44,910 nt of DNA from Akkermansia muciniphila (GTDB taxonomy: Bacteria > Verrucomicrobiota > Verrucomicrobiia > Verrucomicrobiales > Verrucomicrobiaceae), in assembly GCA_945863205.1 (NCBI GenBank), contig CAMAZK010000009.1:1-44910 (forward strand), written 5' to 3'. Shown here piece after piece: positions 19,881 through 28,171 of the stretch. Below the pieces are notes generated by a model. It did no database searches. It had not been told where the DNA came from and was given only the letters and a program-made list of their open reading frames with translations. Position 1 is the stretch's first letter; each line of letters starts with the position of its first letter. The translations under genes and the position numbers were made by a program.

Positions 19881-19927
19881 GGTCGAAAGGAGTAAGGTCT
19901 CCAATTTGACGTCGGAGAAATGATGCG

Positions 19928-20014
19928 CGGAGAGGGAGGGATTCGAACCCTCGGTGGAGTTACCCCCACGTCTGATTTCGAGTCAGGTGCCTTCAACCAC
20001 TCAGCCACCTCTCC
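19928..20014 (-). tRNA. tRNA-Ser (anticodon CGA)
   Basis: Reverse strand GGAGAGGTGGCTGAGTGGTTGAAGGCACCTGACTCGAAATCAGACGTGGGGGTAACTCCACCGAGGGTTCGAATCCCTCCCTCTCCG. Acceptor GGAGAGG/CCTCTCC, anticodon loop CTCGAAA, long variable arm, TTCGAAT T-loop; CCA not encoded. Confidence 0.93.
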
Positions 20015-20131
20015 TTTCGCGCTCAGATGGCGGCGAGAGTACCGCGTCCGACAGGGAATGCAAGGCGCGGCTTACAATGACTTCACGGATTTCCATTTGT
20101 GTTCAGCCCCCCCTCGCGAAGGTAAGGCGTC

Positions 20132-20362
20132 ATGAAAACCATCTGCCAGATTCTCTCAGTCCTGATCGGCCTTTTCTCCGCCCTTTGCCTGGTGCCCAGT
20201 CTGATTCCCCTTCTCGGGGCGCTGAACTGGCTGGTTCTCGTTTTTTGCCTCGTGGGGATCATCTTCGGCGTTTTCCCTGAGCGGAAGATCGGCCTGACCA
20301 TCAACATCGCCGTCGGTGTCGTGGCCTTGGTGCGCCTGATCATGGGCAGCGGGGTGGTCTGA
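20132..20362 (+). CDS. Small hydrophobic membrane protein (76 aa)
   Basis: MKTICQILSVLIGLFSALCLVPSLIPLLGALNWLVLVFCLVGIIFGVFPERKIGLTINIAVGVVALVRLIMGSGVV; plausible TM topology. Confidence 0.6.
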   Translation: MKTICQILSVLIGLFSALCLVPSLIPLLGALNWLVLVFCLVGIIFGVFPERKIGLTINIAVGVVALVRLIMGSGVV

Positions 20363-20960
20363 TCGCGGGCACTTTCACCCGGCCCTGTCTCACGCTCACG
20401 TGTGGATTTTCCTTGGCGAGAAAACGCCACGGAAGGTCCACCGCCTGGCTGATGCCGATGCGGATGTCGCTCACGACTTCGTGAGAGGCTGCGCCAGGCA
20501 CTCTGAGACCGCAGCCGGACTTCCGGCCTTTCCCGACCAGCGGCTGGCCATGGTGGCTGCCGTCGATGGCCAGCGCCTGCCCGAGCTTTCCGGGGCCGGA
20601 GCAGAGTTCGTGCGGTTTTTCGCGCCTGCGCCGCACCTGCATCTGTTCGATGCCGCGTGTCGGTTCGAGGGCGCGGACGAGGACCAAGCCATCGCGCTCT
20701 CCGCCTTTGACGAGGAGGTTGAAGAGCCAGTACATCCCGTAGTTCAGGTAAACATAAGCCGTGCCCGGCGGCCGGGAGCGCACAAACTCACGCGTGCTCG
20801 GTCGGGAGGCGGTGTGGCACGCAGGATCCCCCTCGACGGCGTAGGCCTCGGTTTCGACGATGATGCCCGAGCAGCCGTGCCATACGAACTCCACGCCAAT
20901 GAGATCATGCGCCACGTCCAAGACGTCGCGTTCGAAGAAATCGACGGTCAGCCAGTTCAT
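20340..20960 (-). CDS. 3-methyladenine DNA glycosylase (AAG/Mpg family)
   Basis: 'GIIVETEAYAVEGDPACHTASRPSTR...PPGTAYVYLNYGMYWLFNLLV', 'DGLVLVRALEPTRGI', 'ELCSGPGKLGQALAID'. Confidence 0.9.
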   Translation of the reverse strand: MNWLTVDFFERDVLDVAHDLIGVEFVWHGCSGIIVETEAYAVEGDPACHTASRPSTREFVRSRPPGTAYVYLNYGMYWLFNLLVKGGERDGLVLVRALEPTRGIEQMQVRRRREKPHELCSGPGKLGQALAIDGSHHGQPLVGKGRKSGCGLRVPGAASHEVVSDIRIGISQAVDLPWRFLAKENPHVSVRQGRVKVPAIRPPRCP

Positions 20961-20963
20961 GTC

Positions 20964-21722
20964 TCACAAACCGGTCGGATGATCCACAAACTCCCACGGG
21001 ATGCCGAAATTTGCCTCGATGTGTGCGGCGAGCGCCTTCACCCCGAAGGTCTCGGTGGCGTAGTGGCCGCCGTAGAGGACGTTGATGCCGAGTTCCTCGG
21101 CGAGCGTGTAGCTCCAGTGCGGGCCTTCACCGGTGATGAAGGTGTCGATGCCGGCTGCGGCAGCTGCGGCCACTTCAGAACCGGAGCCACCGGAGGAAAT
21201 GCCGATCTTCCGCGTCGTTTTCGGTCCTGCGCCACAGACGTGTGCCGCTGAGCCACCGAGAGCGGCTTTGAAATTCGCCACCAAGTCGTCCAGCGGCATC
21301 GCATGCTCCGCAGTCACGCCGACGTTGCTGCCCTTGTACTCCAAAAACCCGCCGGTGGGCGTCAGGCCAAGCGACTTGGCGATTTGGGCGTTGTTGCCGA
21401 GCACGGGGTGCACGTCCAGCGGCAGATGGGCGCTGTAAACGGCGAGTCCGCCTTCCGTGCAGCTTTTGAGTTTCTGGTACACCGGCCCCGTCCAGCGCTG
21501 CAGGCCGGACCAAAACATGCCGTGATGCACGATGAGCAGATCCGCGCCCACGGCGACGGCCTTCCGCATCACCGGCAGCGTCGCATCCACGGCGGCGACG
21601 ATCTTGGTGACCTTGCCGTGATGATTTTCGAGCTGCAGGCCGTTGAGGGCGTTCGAGTAATCGGCGATCTCCGCGAGGCGCAGTTCGGTGTCGAGGTGGG
21701 AGACGAGGTCGGAGAGATTCAT
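20964..21722 (-). CDS. Nif3-like dinuclear metal centre protein
   Basis: Start MNLSDLVSHLDTELRLAEIADYSNALNGLQLEN; 'ADLLIVHHGMFW', 'YSAHLPLDVHPVLGNNAQIAKSLGL', 'FITGEGPHWSYTLAEELGINVLYGGHYATETFGV'. Confidence 0.88.
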   Translation of the reverse strand: MNLSDLVSHLDTELRLAEIADYSNALNGLQLENHHGKVTKIVAAVDATLPVMRKAVAVGADLLIVHHGMFWSGLQRWTGPVYQKLKSCTEGGLAVYSAHLPLDVHPVLGNNAQIAKSLGLTPTGGFLEYKGSNVGVTAEHAMPLDDLVANFKAALGGSAAHVCGAGPKTTRKIGISSGGSGSEVAAAAAAGIDTFITGEGPHWSYTLAEELGINVLYGGHYATETFGVKALAAHIEANFGIPWEFVDHPTGL

Positions 21723-21761
21723 GCTGGACAATGGGGGTGGCGGTTCGGTAGCTTGCGCATC

Positions 21762-22517
21762 ATGTGCTGCTTCACTGGAAAAGTCGAGGAGGTCAAAAAC
21801 ACCCGCATCTTCGCGCGGCTCGGTGAGCACGGGAATCAGGTGCTCATTTACCAGATGTCTGTGAATGCGCCGCAGGATCTGGCGATGGTGCTGCCGATTC
21901 CGATCAAAGAGGGCACGAAGGAGGATGCGGTGAGGTTTTTCGACTTCTCGGAGTATGACGGCGTGTTTGAGGATTTGTGGGAGTTGTTTCCCGTTTACAC
22001 CTACTCAGCGGATCCCTTCGGTGCTTCTCCAGCGGCTGCGGGCCGGTCACTCAAGGTCGTCTCCGTCGGCGCCTACGACGCGAGCTTTGTGCCGGGCATT
22101 TCCGACTTCAGCCGGCTCGATGCACGCTTTCGCCTACCGGAGGGCGTTTGGAAAAAGCTGCCGGGCTATGCGGACTTTGGCTTTGCCGTCTTCAAACTGA
22201 AGCCGGGCCGCTCGCAGGTGCACCCGATGGCCTTTTCGTTCCCGACGGCACTGGCGGACACGGTCTTTTTCCCCACGCTGCACATCCATGATGGCGAGGT
22301 CCACGCCAAGGAGACCTTTGATCACGCCCTCTACCTCCAAGGGCCAGCGACAAACCTCGCGCGTGGCGGCTGGCAGGAATCGCCCGGCCTCGCAGTGACG
22401 AAGGTGAAGTGCGGGCTCACCCACGGCATGATCCGGCCGGAACTGCATGTTTACCGCCAGACCATGCGCGGCGAGTTCGACAACGGCGATGTCGTGGCGA
22501 AGGTGCGCACCGCCTGA
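21762..22517 (+). CDS. Conserved hypothetical protein (251 aa)
   Basis: ATG at 21762, MCCFTGKVEEVKNTRIFARLGEHGNQVLIYQMSVNAPQDLAMVLPIP...; coding-like composition, divergent from the Nif3-like gene. Confidence 0.7.
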   Translation: MCCFTGKVEEVKNTRIFARLGEHGNQVLIYQMSVNAPQDLAMVLPIPIKEGTKEDAVRFFDFSEYDGVFEDLWELFPVYTYSADPFGASPAAAGRSLKVVSVGAYDASFVPGISDFSRLDARFRLPEGVWKKLPGYADFGFAVFKLKPGRSQVHPMAFSFPTALADTVFFPTLHIHDGEVHAKETFDHALYLQGPATNLARGGWQESPGLAVTKVKCGLTHGMIRPELHVYRQTMRGEFDNGDVVAKVRTA

Positions 22518-22528
22518 ACCTGCCGCAC

Positions 22529-23356
22529 ATGCCTGAAGTCACCCGATTCGCCCCCAGTCCCACCGGATGGCTGCATCTGGGGCATGCGCATGCGGCGTTG
22601 TTTGCGCAGGAAGCGGCGGATGGCGGACGCTTTTTGATCCGGCTCGAAGACATCGACGGCACCCGGGCGCGGCCCGAGTATGAGCAGGCGATTTTTGAGG
22701 ATCTGGCGTGGCTGGGTTTAGAATGGGAGCTGCCGGTGCGGCGGCAGAGCGACCACTTCGACGATTACCGTGCGGCATTGGCAAAGCTGGAAGCGCTGGG
22801 TGTTTTGTATCCATGCTTCTGTACGCGGCGGGAGATTCAGGAGGAGATCGCGCGTGCCGGAAATGCGCCTCAAGGGCCTGACGGGCCGCTGTATCCCGGC
22901 ACATGCCGGCAGCGCAGCGCGGACGAGCGGGCGGAGCGCTTGGCGCAGGGCGAGGCTTACGCACTGCGGCTCGATGTGACGAAGGCGATGGCCGAAGTGA
23001 GCGAACTGATCTGGAAAGACCGTGCGCATGGCCTTTTCAAAGCGCAGCCGGATGTGTTCGGCGATGTGGTGCTGGCGCGGAAGGACACGCCGGCGAGTTA
23101 TCACCTCGCGGTCGTTGTGGATGACGCCCTGCAAGGCATCACGCTGGTGACGCGAGGCGAAGATCTGCTGGAGGCCACGCATCTGCATCGCCTGCTTCAG
23201 GAGCTTCTCGGCCTGCCGGTGCCAGAGTGGCATCATCATCGGCTCATCACCGACGAAAACGGCAAGCGGCTGGCGAAGCGCGATGACGCCCGCTCATTGC
23301 GCAGTCTGCGTGCGGCGGGATGGACACCGGACCAGGTGAAAGAGGCCATTCTTTGA
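22529..23356 (+). CDS. gluQ: Glutamyl-Q tRNA(Asp) synthetase
   Basis: MPEVTRFAPSPTGWLHLGHAHA (HIGH-type), 'FLIRLEDIDGTRARPEYEQAI', Cys cluster 'YPCFCTRRE...YPGTCR', 'LITDENGKRLAKRDDARSLR'; lacks anticodon-binding domain. Confidence 0.88.
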   Translation: MPEVTRFAPSPTGWLHLGHAHAALFAQEAADGGRFLIRLEDIDGTRARPEYEQAIFEDLAWLGLEWELPVRRQSDHFDDYRAALAKLEALGVLYPCFCTRREIQEEIARAGNAPQGPDGPLYPGTCRQRSADERAERLAQGEAYALRLDVTKAMAEVSELIWKDRAHGLFKAQPDVFGDVVLARKDTPASYHLAVVVDDALQGITLVTRGEDLLEATHLHRLLQELLGLPVPEWHHHRLITDENGKRLAKRDDARSLRSLRAAGWTPDQVKEAIL

Positions 23357-24082
23357 TCAGAATCCGAACAGCGGGGGCGGAACGATCTGCACGCCGCCTC
23401 CGCCGAGAGGGTTGCCCTTCGTCTCCTCGATTTCGGAGACCACGTTATCGGTAAAATTGACGCTGAGCGTGCCCACCTCGACCTTCACATAGATGACCGT
23501 TTGCACGAGATTGCCGAAGCCGTCGCGCCCGGTGGTGGTCTGCGGGACTCGCTCGTAAATGCTGTACTCGAGTTTTTCTTCCTTGCCGGTGGCGTTGATC
23601 TTTGCGCTGGTGCGGGAGGGCTTGCCGAGGGAGGCCTGCACCTCCTGACGGGTCATGCCGAGCGCCACCTGGTTTTTTTGGATCAGTTCATCCACCTGCC
23701 GGGTGCGCTCCAGGAGCTTCTTCAGATTGGCGGCGAGATTCGGATCGGCGGAAAGAACTTCCGCCTGCCGGATCCAGCCCACGACATCGCCGTGACGCGC
23801 CCGGCCACGCACGCGGTAGGCGGTGTCGGACATGGCCACGAGTGTGACGAGCGTGCCGGGGGCGAAGGAGCCCAGCGCCCGCTGAAACTTGCTGGTGGGA
23901 TACACCGGCGCCTCGATCTGCACCTTCAGCACCACCGGCTTCGGCGTCATGCCTTCCACGGAGAAGGTGCCCGGCTCCAGGCTCTGCAGGGAGGATTTAT
24001 TTCGCGGCGAGGAGGTGACAACCTGCGCATGAGCGGCCTGGGTGCACAGCAGAGCGAGGAGAAGCAGTACGTGAGCTTTCAT
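23357..24082 (-). CDS. Secreted SH3-like-domain hypothetical protein
   Basis: Start MKAHVLLLLALLCTQAAHAQ (signal peptide); 'PGTLVTLVAMSDTAYRVRGRARHGDVVGWIRQAEV' SH3-like. Confidence 0.6.
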   Translation of the reverse strand: MKAHVLLLLALLCTQAAHAQVVTSSPRNKSSLQSLEPGTFSVEGMTPKPVVLKVQIEAPVYPTSKFQRALGSFAPGTLVTLVAMSDTAYRVRGRARHGDVVGWIRQAEVLSADPNLAANLKKLLERTRQVDELIQKNQVALGMTRQEVQASLGKPSRTSAKINATGKEEKLEYSIYERVPQTTTGRDGFGNLVQTVIYVKVEVGTLSVNFTDNVVSEIEETKGNPLGGGGVQIVPPPLFGF

Positions 24083-24180
24083 GGCGGGGAATGAACGGAG
24101 AATACCCGACTCCGACGGGATGCGACAACCTTTTGTTCGACGCCCAAAGTCTCCCGCGTATCCCTTAGCACTCCAAAACC

Positions 24181-25467
24181 ATGCCAAACGGACCCCTTTC
24201 GACCAAACTCTTCGACCTCGCCAAGCAGTACATCCCCGGCGGAGTGAACTCCCCCGTGCGCGCCTTCCGCAATGTCGGCGGCGATCCCTTTTTCGTGAAA
24301 CGCGCCAAAGGCTGCCGCATCTACGATGTCGATGACCGCTGCATGATCGATTACATCGGCACCTGGGGACCGGCGATCCTCGGCCATGCGCCGATCCCGG
24401 TGATCGAGGCGATTCACAACGCCGCAAAAGAAGGTGTCAGCTTCGGCATCCCGAATCTCTACGAGGTCGAAATGGCCCGCACGATCTGTGAATGGGTGCC
24501 CAGCATCCAAAAGGTGCGCATGGTCAGCAGCGGCACCGAGGCCACGATGTCCGCCATCCGATTGGCACGCGGCTTCACCGGTCGCGACCGTCTGGTGAAG
24601 TTCGACGGCTGCTACCACGGTCACAGCGACAGCCTGCTCGTCGCCGCAGGCAGCGGAGCGCTCACGCATGGCAATCCCGACAGCGCCGGTGTGCCGAAGG
24701 CCTTCGCCGAATTGACCAGCGTGCTGCCCTTCAACGACGAAGCCGCCTTGGAAGAGCTTTTTGAGAAACAAGGCCACGAAATCGCCTGTGTCATCGTGGA
24801 GCCCTATCCGGCCAATGCGGGCCTCATTTTGCCCAAGCCGGGCTTTTTGGCCAAACTGCGCGAAATCACCGCCAAACACTGTGCGCTGCTCATTTTTGAT
24901 GAAGTCATGACCGGCTTCCGCCTCGCCCGCGGCGGCGTGCAGGAGTTGGAAAAGATCACGCCGGATCTGACCTGCCTCGGGAAGGTCATCGGCGGCGGAT
25001 TGCCCGTTGGCGCCTTCGGTGGCCGTGCCGATGTGATGGATTATCTCGCGCCGCTCGGCCCAGTGTATCAGGCCGGCACCCTCAGCGGCAACCCCGTCGC
25101 CCTCGCCGCAGGTCTCGCGCAGCTTCGCGAACTGGAGAAGAAAAACGGCTACGCGTTGCTCGAAAACCTCGGTCAGATCATGGAAGACGCCGTGCTCGAG
25201 GTCCTCAAGAAAAAGGGCCTCAACTACCGCTGGTATCGCAGAGGCAGCATGTTTTGCCTCTTCTTCACCGAAAAGGAAGTCCACAATCTCCAGGACGCCA
25301 AAACCTCCGACCTCGCCGCCTTCCGCAAATTCTTCCACCACTGCCTCGACCACGGAGTGTACTTCGCCCCCAGCCAGTTCGAAACCGGCTTCATCAGCAT
25401 GGCCCACAGCCGTGACGATCTTGAACAAACCGCCGAAGTCGCCGCCGCAGCGCTCGCGGCGCTATAA
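24181..25467 (+). CDS. hemL: Glutamate-1-semialdehyde 2,1-aminomutase
   Basis: '[27 protein letters not shown]', '[41 protein letters not shown]', '[13 protein letters not shown]', '[22 protein letters not shown]'. Confidence 0.96.
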   Translation: MPNGPLSTKLFDLAKQYIPGGVNSPVRAFRNVGGDPFFVKRAKGCRIYDVDDRCMIDYIGTWGPAILGHAPIPVIEAIHNAAKEGVSFGIPNLYEVEMARTICEWVPSIQKVRMVSSGTEATMSAIRLARGFTGRDRLVKFDGCYHGHSDSLLVAAGSGALTHGNPDSAGVPKAFAELTSVLPFNDEAALEELFEKQGHEIACVIVEPYPANAGLILPKPGFLAKLREITAKHCALLIFDEVMTGFRLARGGVQELEKITPDLTCLGKVIGGGLPVGAFGGRADVMDYLAPLGPVYQAGTLSGNPVALAAGLAQLRELEKKNGYALLENLGQIMEDAVLEVLKKKGLNYRWYRRGSMFCLFFTEKEVHNLQDAKTSDLAAFRKFFHHCLDHGVYFAPSQFETGFISMAHSRDDLEQTAEVAAAALAAL

Positions 25468-25509
25468 AAAAACCGTGCCTCTCACGAGGCGGCATGATAG
25501 CTTCCAAAC

Positions 25510-25794
25510 ATGCCGCAGCTTACCATTGATCTCCCAGACACGATCATGCCCGCTCTGACCCGCAAGGCCGAGGGCTGGCAGCAGACGCCAGAGAGCTTTC
25601 TGTCCTCCTATGTCGTGCTCTGCCTCGAGAACGACGAGCAGCCCGCCGCCGATCCGGCACGCGAGGCGCTGGAGGATGTTTTGGAGGGGCGGGACCGGGG
25701 GCCGTTCGTTGAGATCACAGATATGAATGCCCTCAGAGAGCGGGTGATGGCTCGCGTTGCGGAACGTCTGAGAAAAAACGTCGCCCATGCGTGA
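25510..25794 (+). CDS. Putative antitoxin of ParE/RelE-type TA module
   Basis: 94 aa, overlaps downstream ParE-like toxin ORF by 8 bp; 'MPQLTIDLPDTIMPALTRKAEGWQQTPESFLSSYV'. Confidence 0.55.
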   Translation: MPQLTIDLPDTIMPALTRKAEGWQQTPESFLSSYVVLCLENDEQPAADPAREALEDVLEGRDRGPFVEITDMNALRERVMARVAERLRKNVAHA

Positions 25795-26125
25795 TCTCAG
25801 GCTGCAAGTGCATCCTGAGGTCGAGGAAACCGACCTGGTGGAGATCACCTCTCACATCGCGCAGGACAACTCAGTGGCAGCAGCGAACGTTTATGCGGCC
25901 ATCACCAGCATGTTTGTTGAATTGGCTCGTCAGCCGATGCTGGGAACGGAGATCCACCCACTGCGCCGCACCCTCAAAGGCATCCGAATGTTCGTCGTCG
26001 GCGACTATCCGAACTACCTCATCTACTACCGCCCACTGCCGGAAGTCACCGGCGTTCGCATCCTCTATGTCCTCCACGCCGCCCGGGACGCGGCCACTTT
26101 CGCCAAGGAGTACCGCCGCAAGTAA
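25787..26125 (+). CDS. ParE/RelE-superfamily toxin
   Basis: 112 aa; 'VEEIT..IAQDN..AAANVYAAI', 'LARQPMLGTEIHPLRRTLKGIRMFVVGDYPNYLIYYRPLPEVTGVRILYVLHAARD', a characteristic ParE pattern. Confidence 0.8.
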   Translation: MRDLRLQVHPEVEETDLVEITSHIAQDNSVAAANVYAAITSMFVELARQPMLGTEIHPLRRTLKGIRMFVVGDYPNYLIYYRPLPEVTGVRILYVLHAARDAATFAKEYRRK

Positions 26126-26138
26126 CCATTCGTCTTTT

Positions 26139-26486
26139 ATGCCCTCCCCCCGCTTCGCCGTCGCCCAGCTTGATGAAATTCCGCCGACACCTTGCCCCTG
26201 CGGTCAGGCGCGGCGGGCGTTCAAGGAGGATTGGAACACGCTGGCCACCGTGCATCTCACGGACATCCATGCGGATTCCAAGGCGCACTACCACCAGAAG
26301 ATGACGGAGATCTACATCGTGTTGGAAGGCGAAGGCCATCTCGAAGCCGATGGCGAAATCATCCCGCTGAAACCGATGACCAGCGTCATGATCCGTCCCG
26401 GCTGCGTGCATCGCGCTGTGGGCAAGCTGAAGATCATCAACATCCCCATGCCGCCCTTTGATCCGGCGGATGAATTCGAAGTTTGA
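26139..26486 (+). CDS. Cupin-domain protein
   Basis: MPSPRFAVAQLDEIPPTPCPCGQARRAF...; 'AHYHQKMTEIYIVLEGEGHLEADGEIIPLKPMTSVMIRPGCVHRA'. Confidence 0.8.
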   Translation: MPSPRFAVAQLDEIPPTPCPCGQARRAFKEDWNTLATVHLTDIHADSKAHYHQKMTEIYIVLEGEGHLEADGEIIPLKPMTSVMIRPGCVHRAVGKLKIINIPMPPFDPADEFEV

Positions 26487-26511
26487 GCGCGAGTGTGATG
26501 TTCCCCTGGGG

Positions 26512-26549
26512 CAAAAAAGAGGCGAGCGGTCTTCCGACACGCTCGCTCT
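26512..26549 (-). terminator. Probable Rho-independent terminator for the FG-GAP gene
   Basis: Reverse strand GCGAGCG-(loop)-CGCTCGC followed within 3 nt by a TTTTTT run; lies just 3' of the minus-strand gene ending at 26572. Confidence 0.5.
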
Positions 26550-26571
26550 CCGATCGGGGCCGTCTTGACCG

Positions 26572-27834
26572 CTACTTCTGCAGGAAGACGAACACGCCCT
26601 TCTTGTTGCCGACGAGCACGTCCATCTTGCCGTCCTTGTTCACGTCACCTGCGGTCACTTGCGTGCCGACGCCGCTGTCCTCGTCAATTTGATGCGGGAT
26701 CAGGTCCGCGCCGCCTTTGCCGTCGCGTTTGATCTGGAACCAGTAGAGCACCGCAGGCGCGCCGGGTTCGGCGTCCTTGTTCGGGCCGTGCGCCCAGTAG
26801 CGCTTGCCGGTGATGAGATCGAGCACGCCGTCGCCATCGACATCCGCCATGGTGGTGGCGTGGGTTTGGGTGAACTTCACGCCGTGCGGGCTGTCTTCAG
26901 GCTTCTCGCCGAGAATTTGATGCGTGGTGAAGCTACCGTCCGCTTTCTGCTCATACCAGGCGAAGCCGTAACCGTGCGCGTCCCAGCTCGTGAGCACGTC
27001 GTTTCGACCGTCGCCGTTCACGTCATAGACCTGCATCTGGGAGCCGCCGCGGGCGCCTTCGGGTGCGAAAGGAACAGGATGGGACACCCATTCTTCAGAA
27101 GGTGTCACCGGCTGCTCGCGCCAGCCGTCCTTGTCGAGAATGTCGGGACGCTTGTCTCCATTGATGTCACCGAAGCCGTAGCCGTGCGTGTAGCGGAAGT
27201 AGCGCTTGATGTCCGGCTTGGCGATCGCGTGATAAGTCGCCTTCGCTGTGGGATCAGACCAGTCCAACGAGGCGTAACCAAGTCGGCCGCCGGTGTGGCA
27301 GATCAGTTCCGGTTTTCCGTCGCCATCCATGTCGCCGAGCTGCGGAGACTCGTTGTCGGTCACGTCGAACACGATGTGGCGCTTCCAGGCTTCGGTGGTG
27401 CGCTTGCCAGGATTCTCATACCAAGCCGTGATGTCGCCGGGCCAGGAGAAGACGAGGATGTCCATCTTGCCATCGGAATTGAAGTCGTAGGTGTAGGTCA
27501 GGAAGTAATCCGAGTAGCCCAGCGGATCGACGGCTTTGCCTTTGAACTCAGGCGCGGACTCGAGGAATTTAGCGTGATTCGGCGCATACTCCTCGTCCGT
27601 CAGGGGTTTGTTGCGCTCGGGTTTTGGCGCGTTGTAGGCGCTGCGCTCCTTGAAATCCGGCCCCCACCACACAAACGGGCCGGCGCAAATGTCGTTGCTT
27701 CCGTCCTGGTCGAAGTCGGCGAAGTGTGCACCCTCGCACCAGAATTCGTTCGAGAGCGTCTGTTTTTCGAATTTCAGATCAGCCGCGCATAGCGGCAGCG
27801 CGAGCAGCAGGGATGGAAGAAGCAGTTTGGTCAT
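26572..27834 (-). CDS. Secreted FG-GAP/VCBS repeat protein
   Basis: Start MTKLLLPSLLLALPLCAADLKFE; repeated 'DFDQDGSNDICAG', 'DFNSDGKMDILVF', 'DMDGDGKPELICH', 'DINGDKRPDILD', 'DVNGDGRNDVLTS', 'DVDGDGVLDLITG', 'DVNKDGKMDVLVGN'. Confidence 0.85.
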   Translation of the reverse strand: MTKLLLPSLLLALPLCAADLKFEKQTLSNEFWCEGAHFADFDQDGSNDICAGPFVWWGPDFKERSAYNAPKPERNKPLTDEEYAPNHAKFLESAPEFKGKAVDPLGYSDYFLTYTYDFNSDGKMDILVFSWPGDITAWYENPGKRTTEAWKRHIVFDVTDNESPQLGDMDGDGKPELICHTGGRLGYASLDWSDPTAKATYHAIAKPDIKRYFRYTHGYGFGDINGDKRPDILDKDGWREQPVTPSEEWVSHPVPFAPEGARGGSQMQVYDVNGDGRNDVLTSWDAHGYGFAWYEQKADGSFTTHQILGEKPEDSPHGVKFTQTHATTMADVDGDGVLDLITGKRYWAHGPNKDAEPGAPAVLYWFQIKRDGKGGADLIPHQIDEDSGVGTQVTAGDVNKDGKMDVLVGNKKGVFVFLQK

Positions 27835-27902
27835 GGTGGTTGGCAGGGAACAGGCTGGAGGCGGATGATCTTGCAGCGAGACGGTGTTTGCAAAATCATT
27901 CA

Positions 27903-28163
27903 CGATCCCGGAGGGATCAAAGAAGGTAGCCAGGGGTCAAAGACCCCTGGAACATGTCACGATGGTGAACCTATCCAAGGGCGCATGCCGGAGGTATGCG
28001 AGAAGCATTCATGAACCCGGCGTGAACGAGGAGCCTTTGACCTCCTTTTGCATCCCTCCGGGATGTGCCCTTCAGAAAGATGAGTTTTGCCGCGCTTTCC
28101 GGTAGTGTTCAGCCGCTTCGCGGCTTCGACCACCGGCTACCTTCTTTGATCCCTCCGGGATCG
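27903..28163. repeat. MITE-like element with 29-bp perfect inverted repeats and internal hairpins
   Basis: 27903-27931 CGATCCCGGAGGGATCAAAGAAGGTAGCC is the exact reverse complement of 28135-28163. Internal palindromes include CCAGGGGTC-AAA-GACCCCTGG (27930-27950). TCATTCA occurs adjacent at 27896-27902 and near the other end at 28168-28174. Confidence 0.75.
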
Positions 28164-28171
28164 GGCTTCAT

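Noticed and set aside
18702-19904. 400-aa minus-strand ORF over the SGNH hydrolase
   Set aside because: Antisense shadow ORF; sense strand has clear SGNH motifs and a signal peptide.
24079-25428. 449-aa minus-strand ORF over hemL
   Set aside because: Antisense shadow; hemL is unmistakable.
26659-27792. 377-aa plus-strand ORF over the FG-GAP gene
   Set aside because: Antisense shadow; FG-GAP repeats on the minus strand are clear.
27903-28163. CRISPR array interpretation of the repeat-rich gap
   Set aside because: Repeats are inverted and occur once per arm, with no regular spacer-repeat periodicity and no cas genes.
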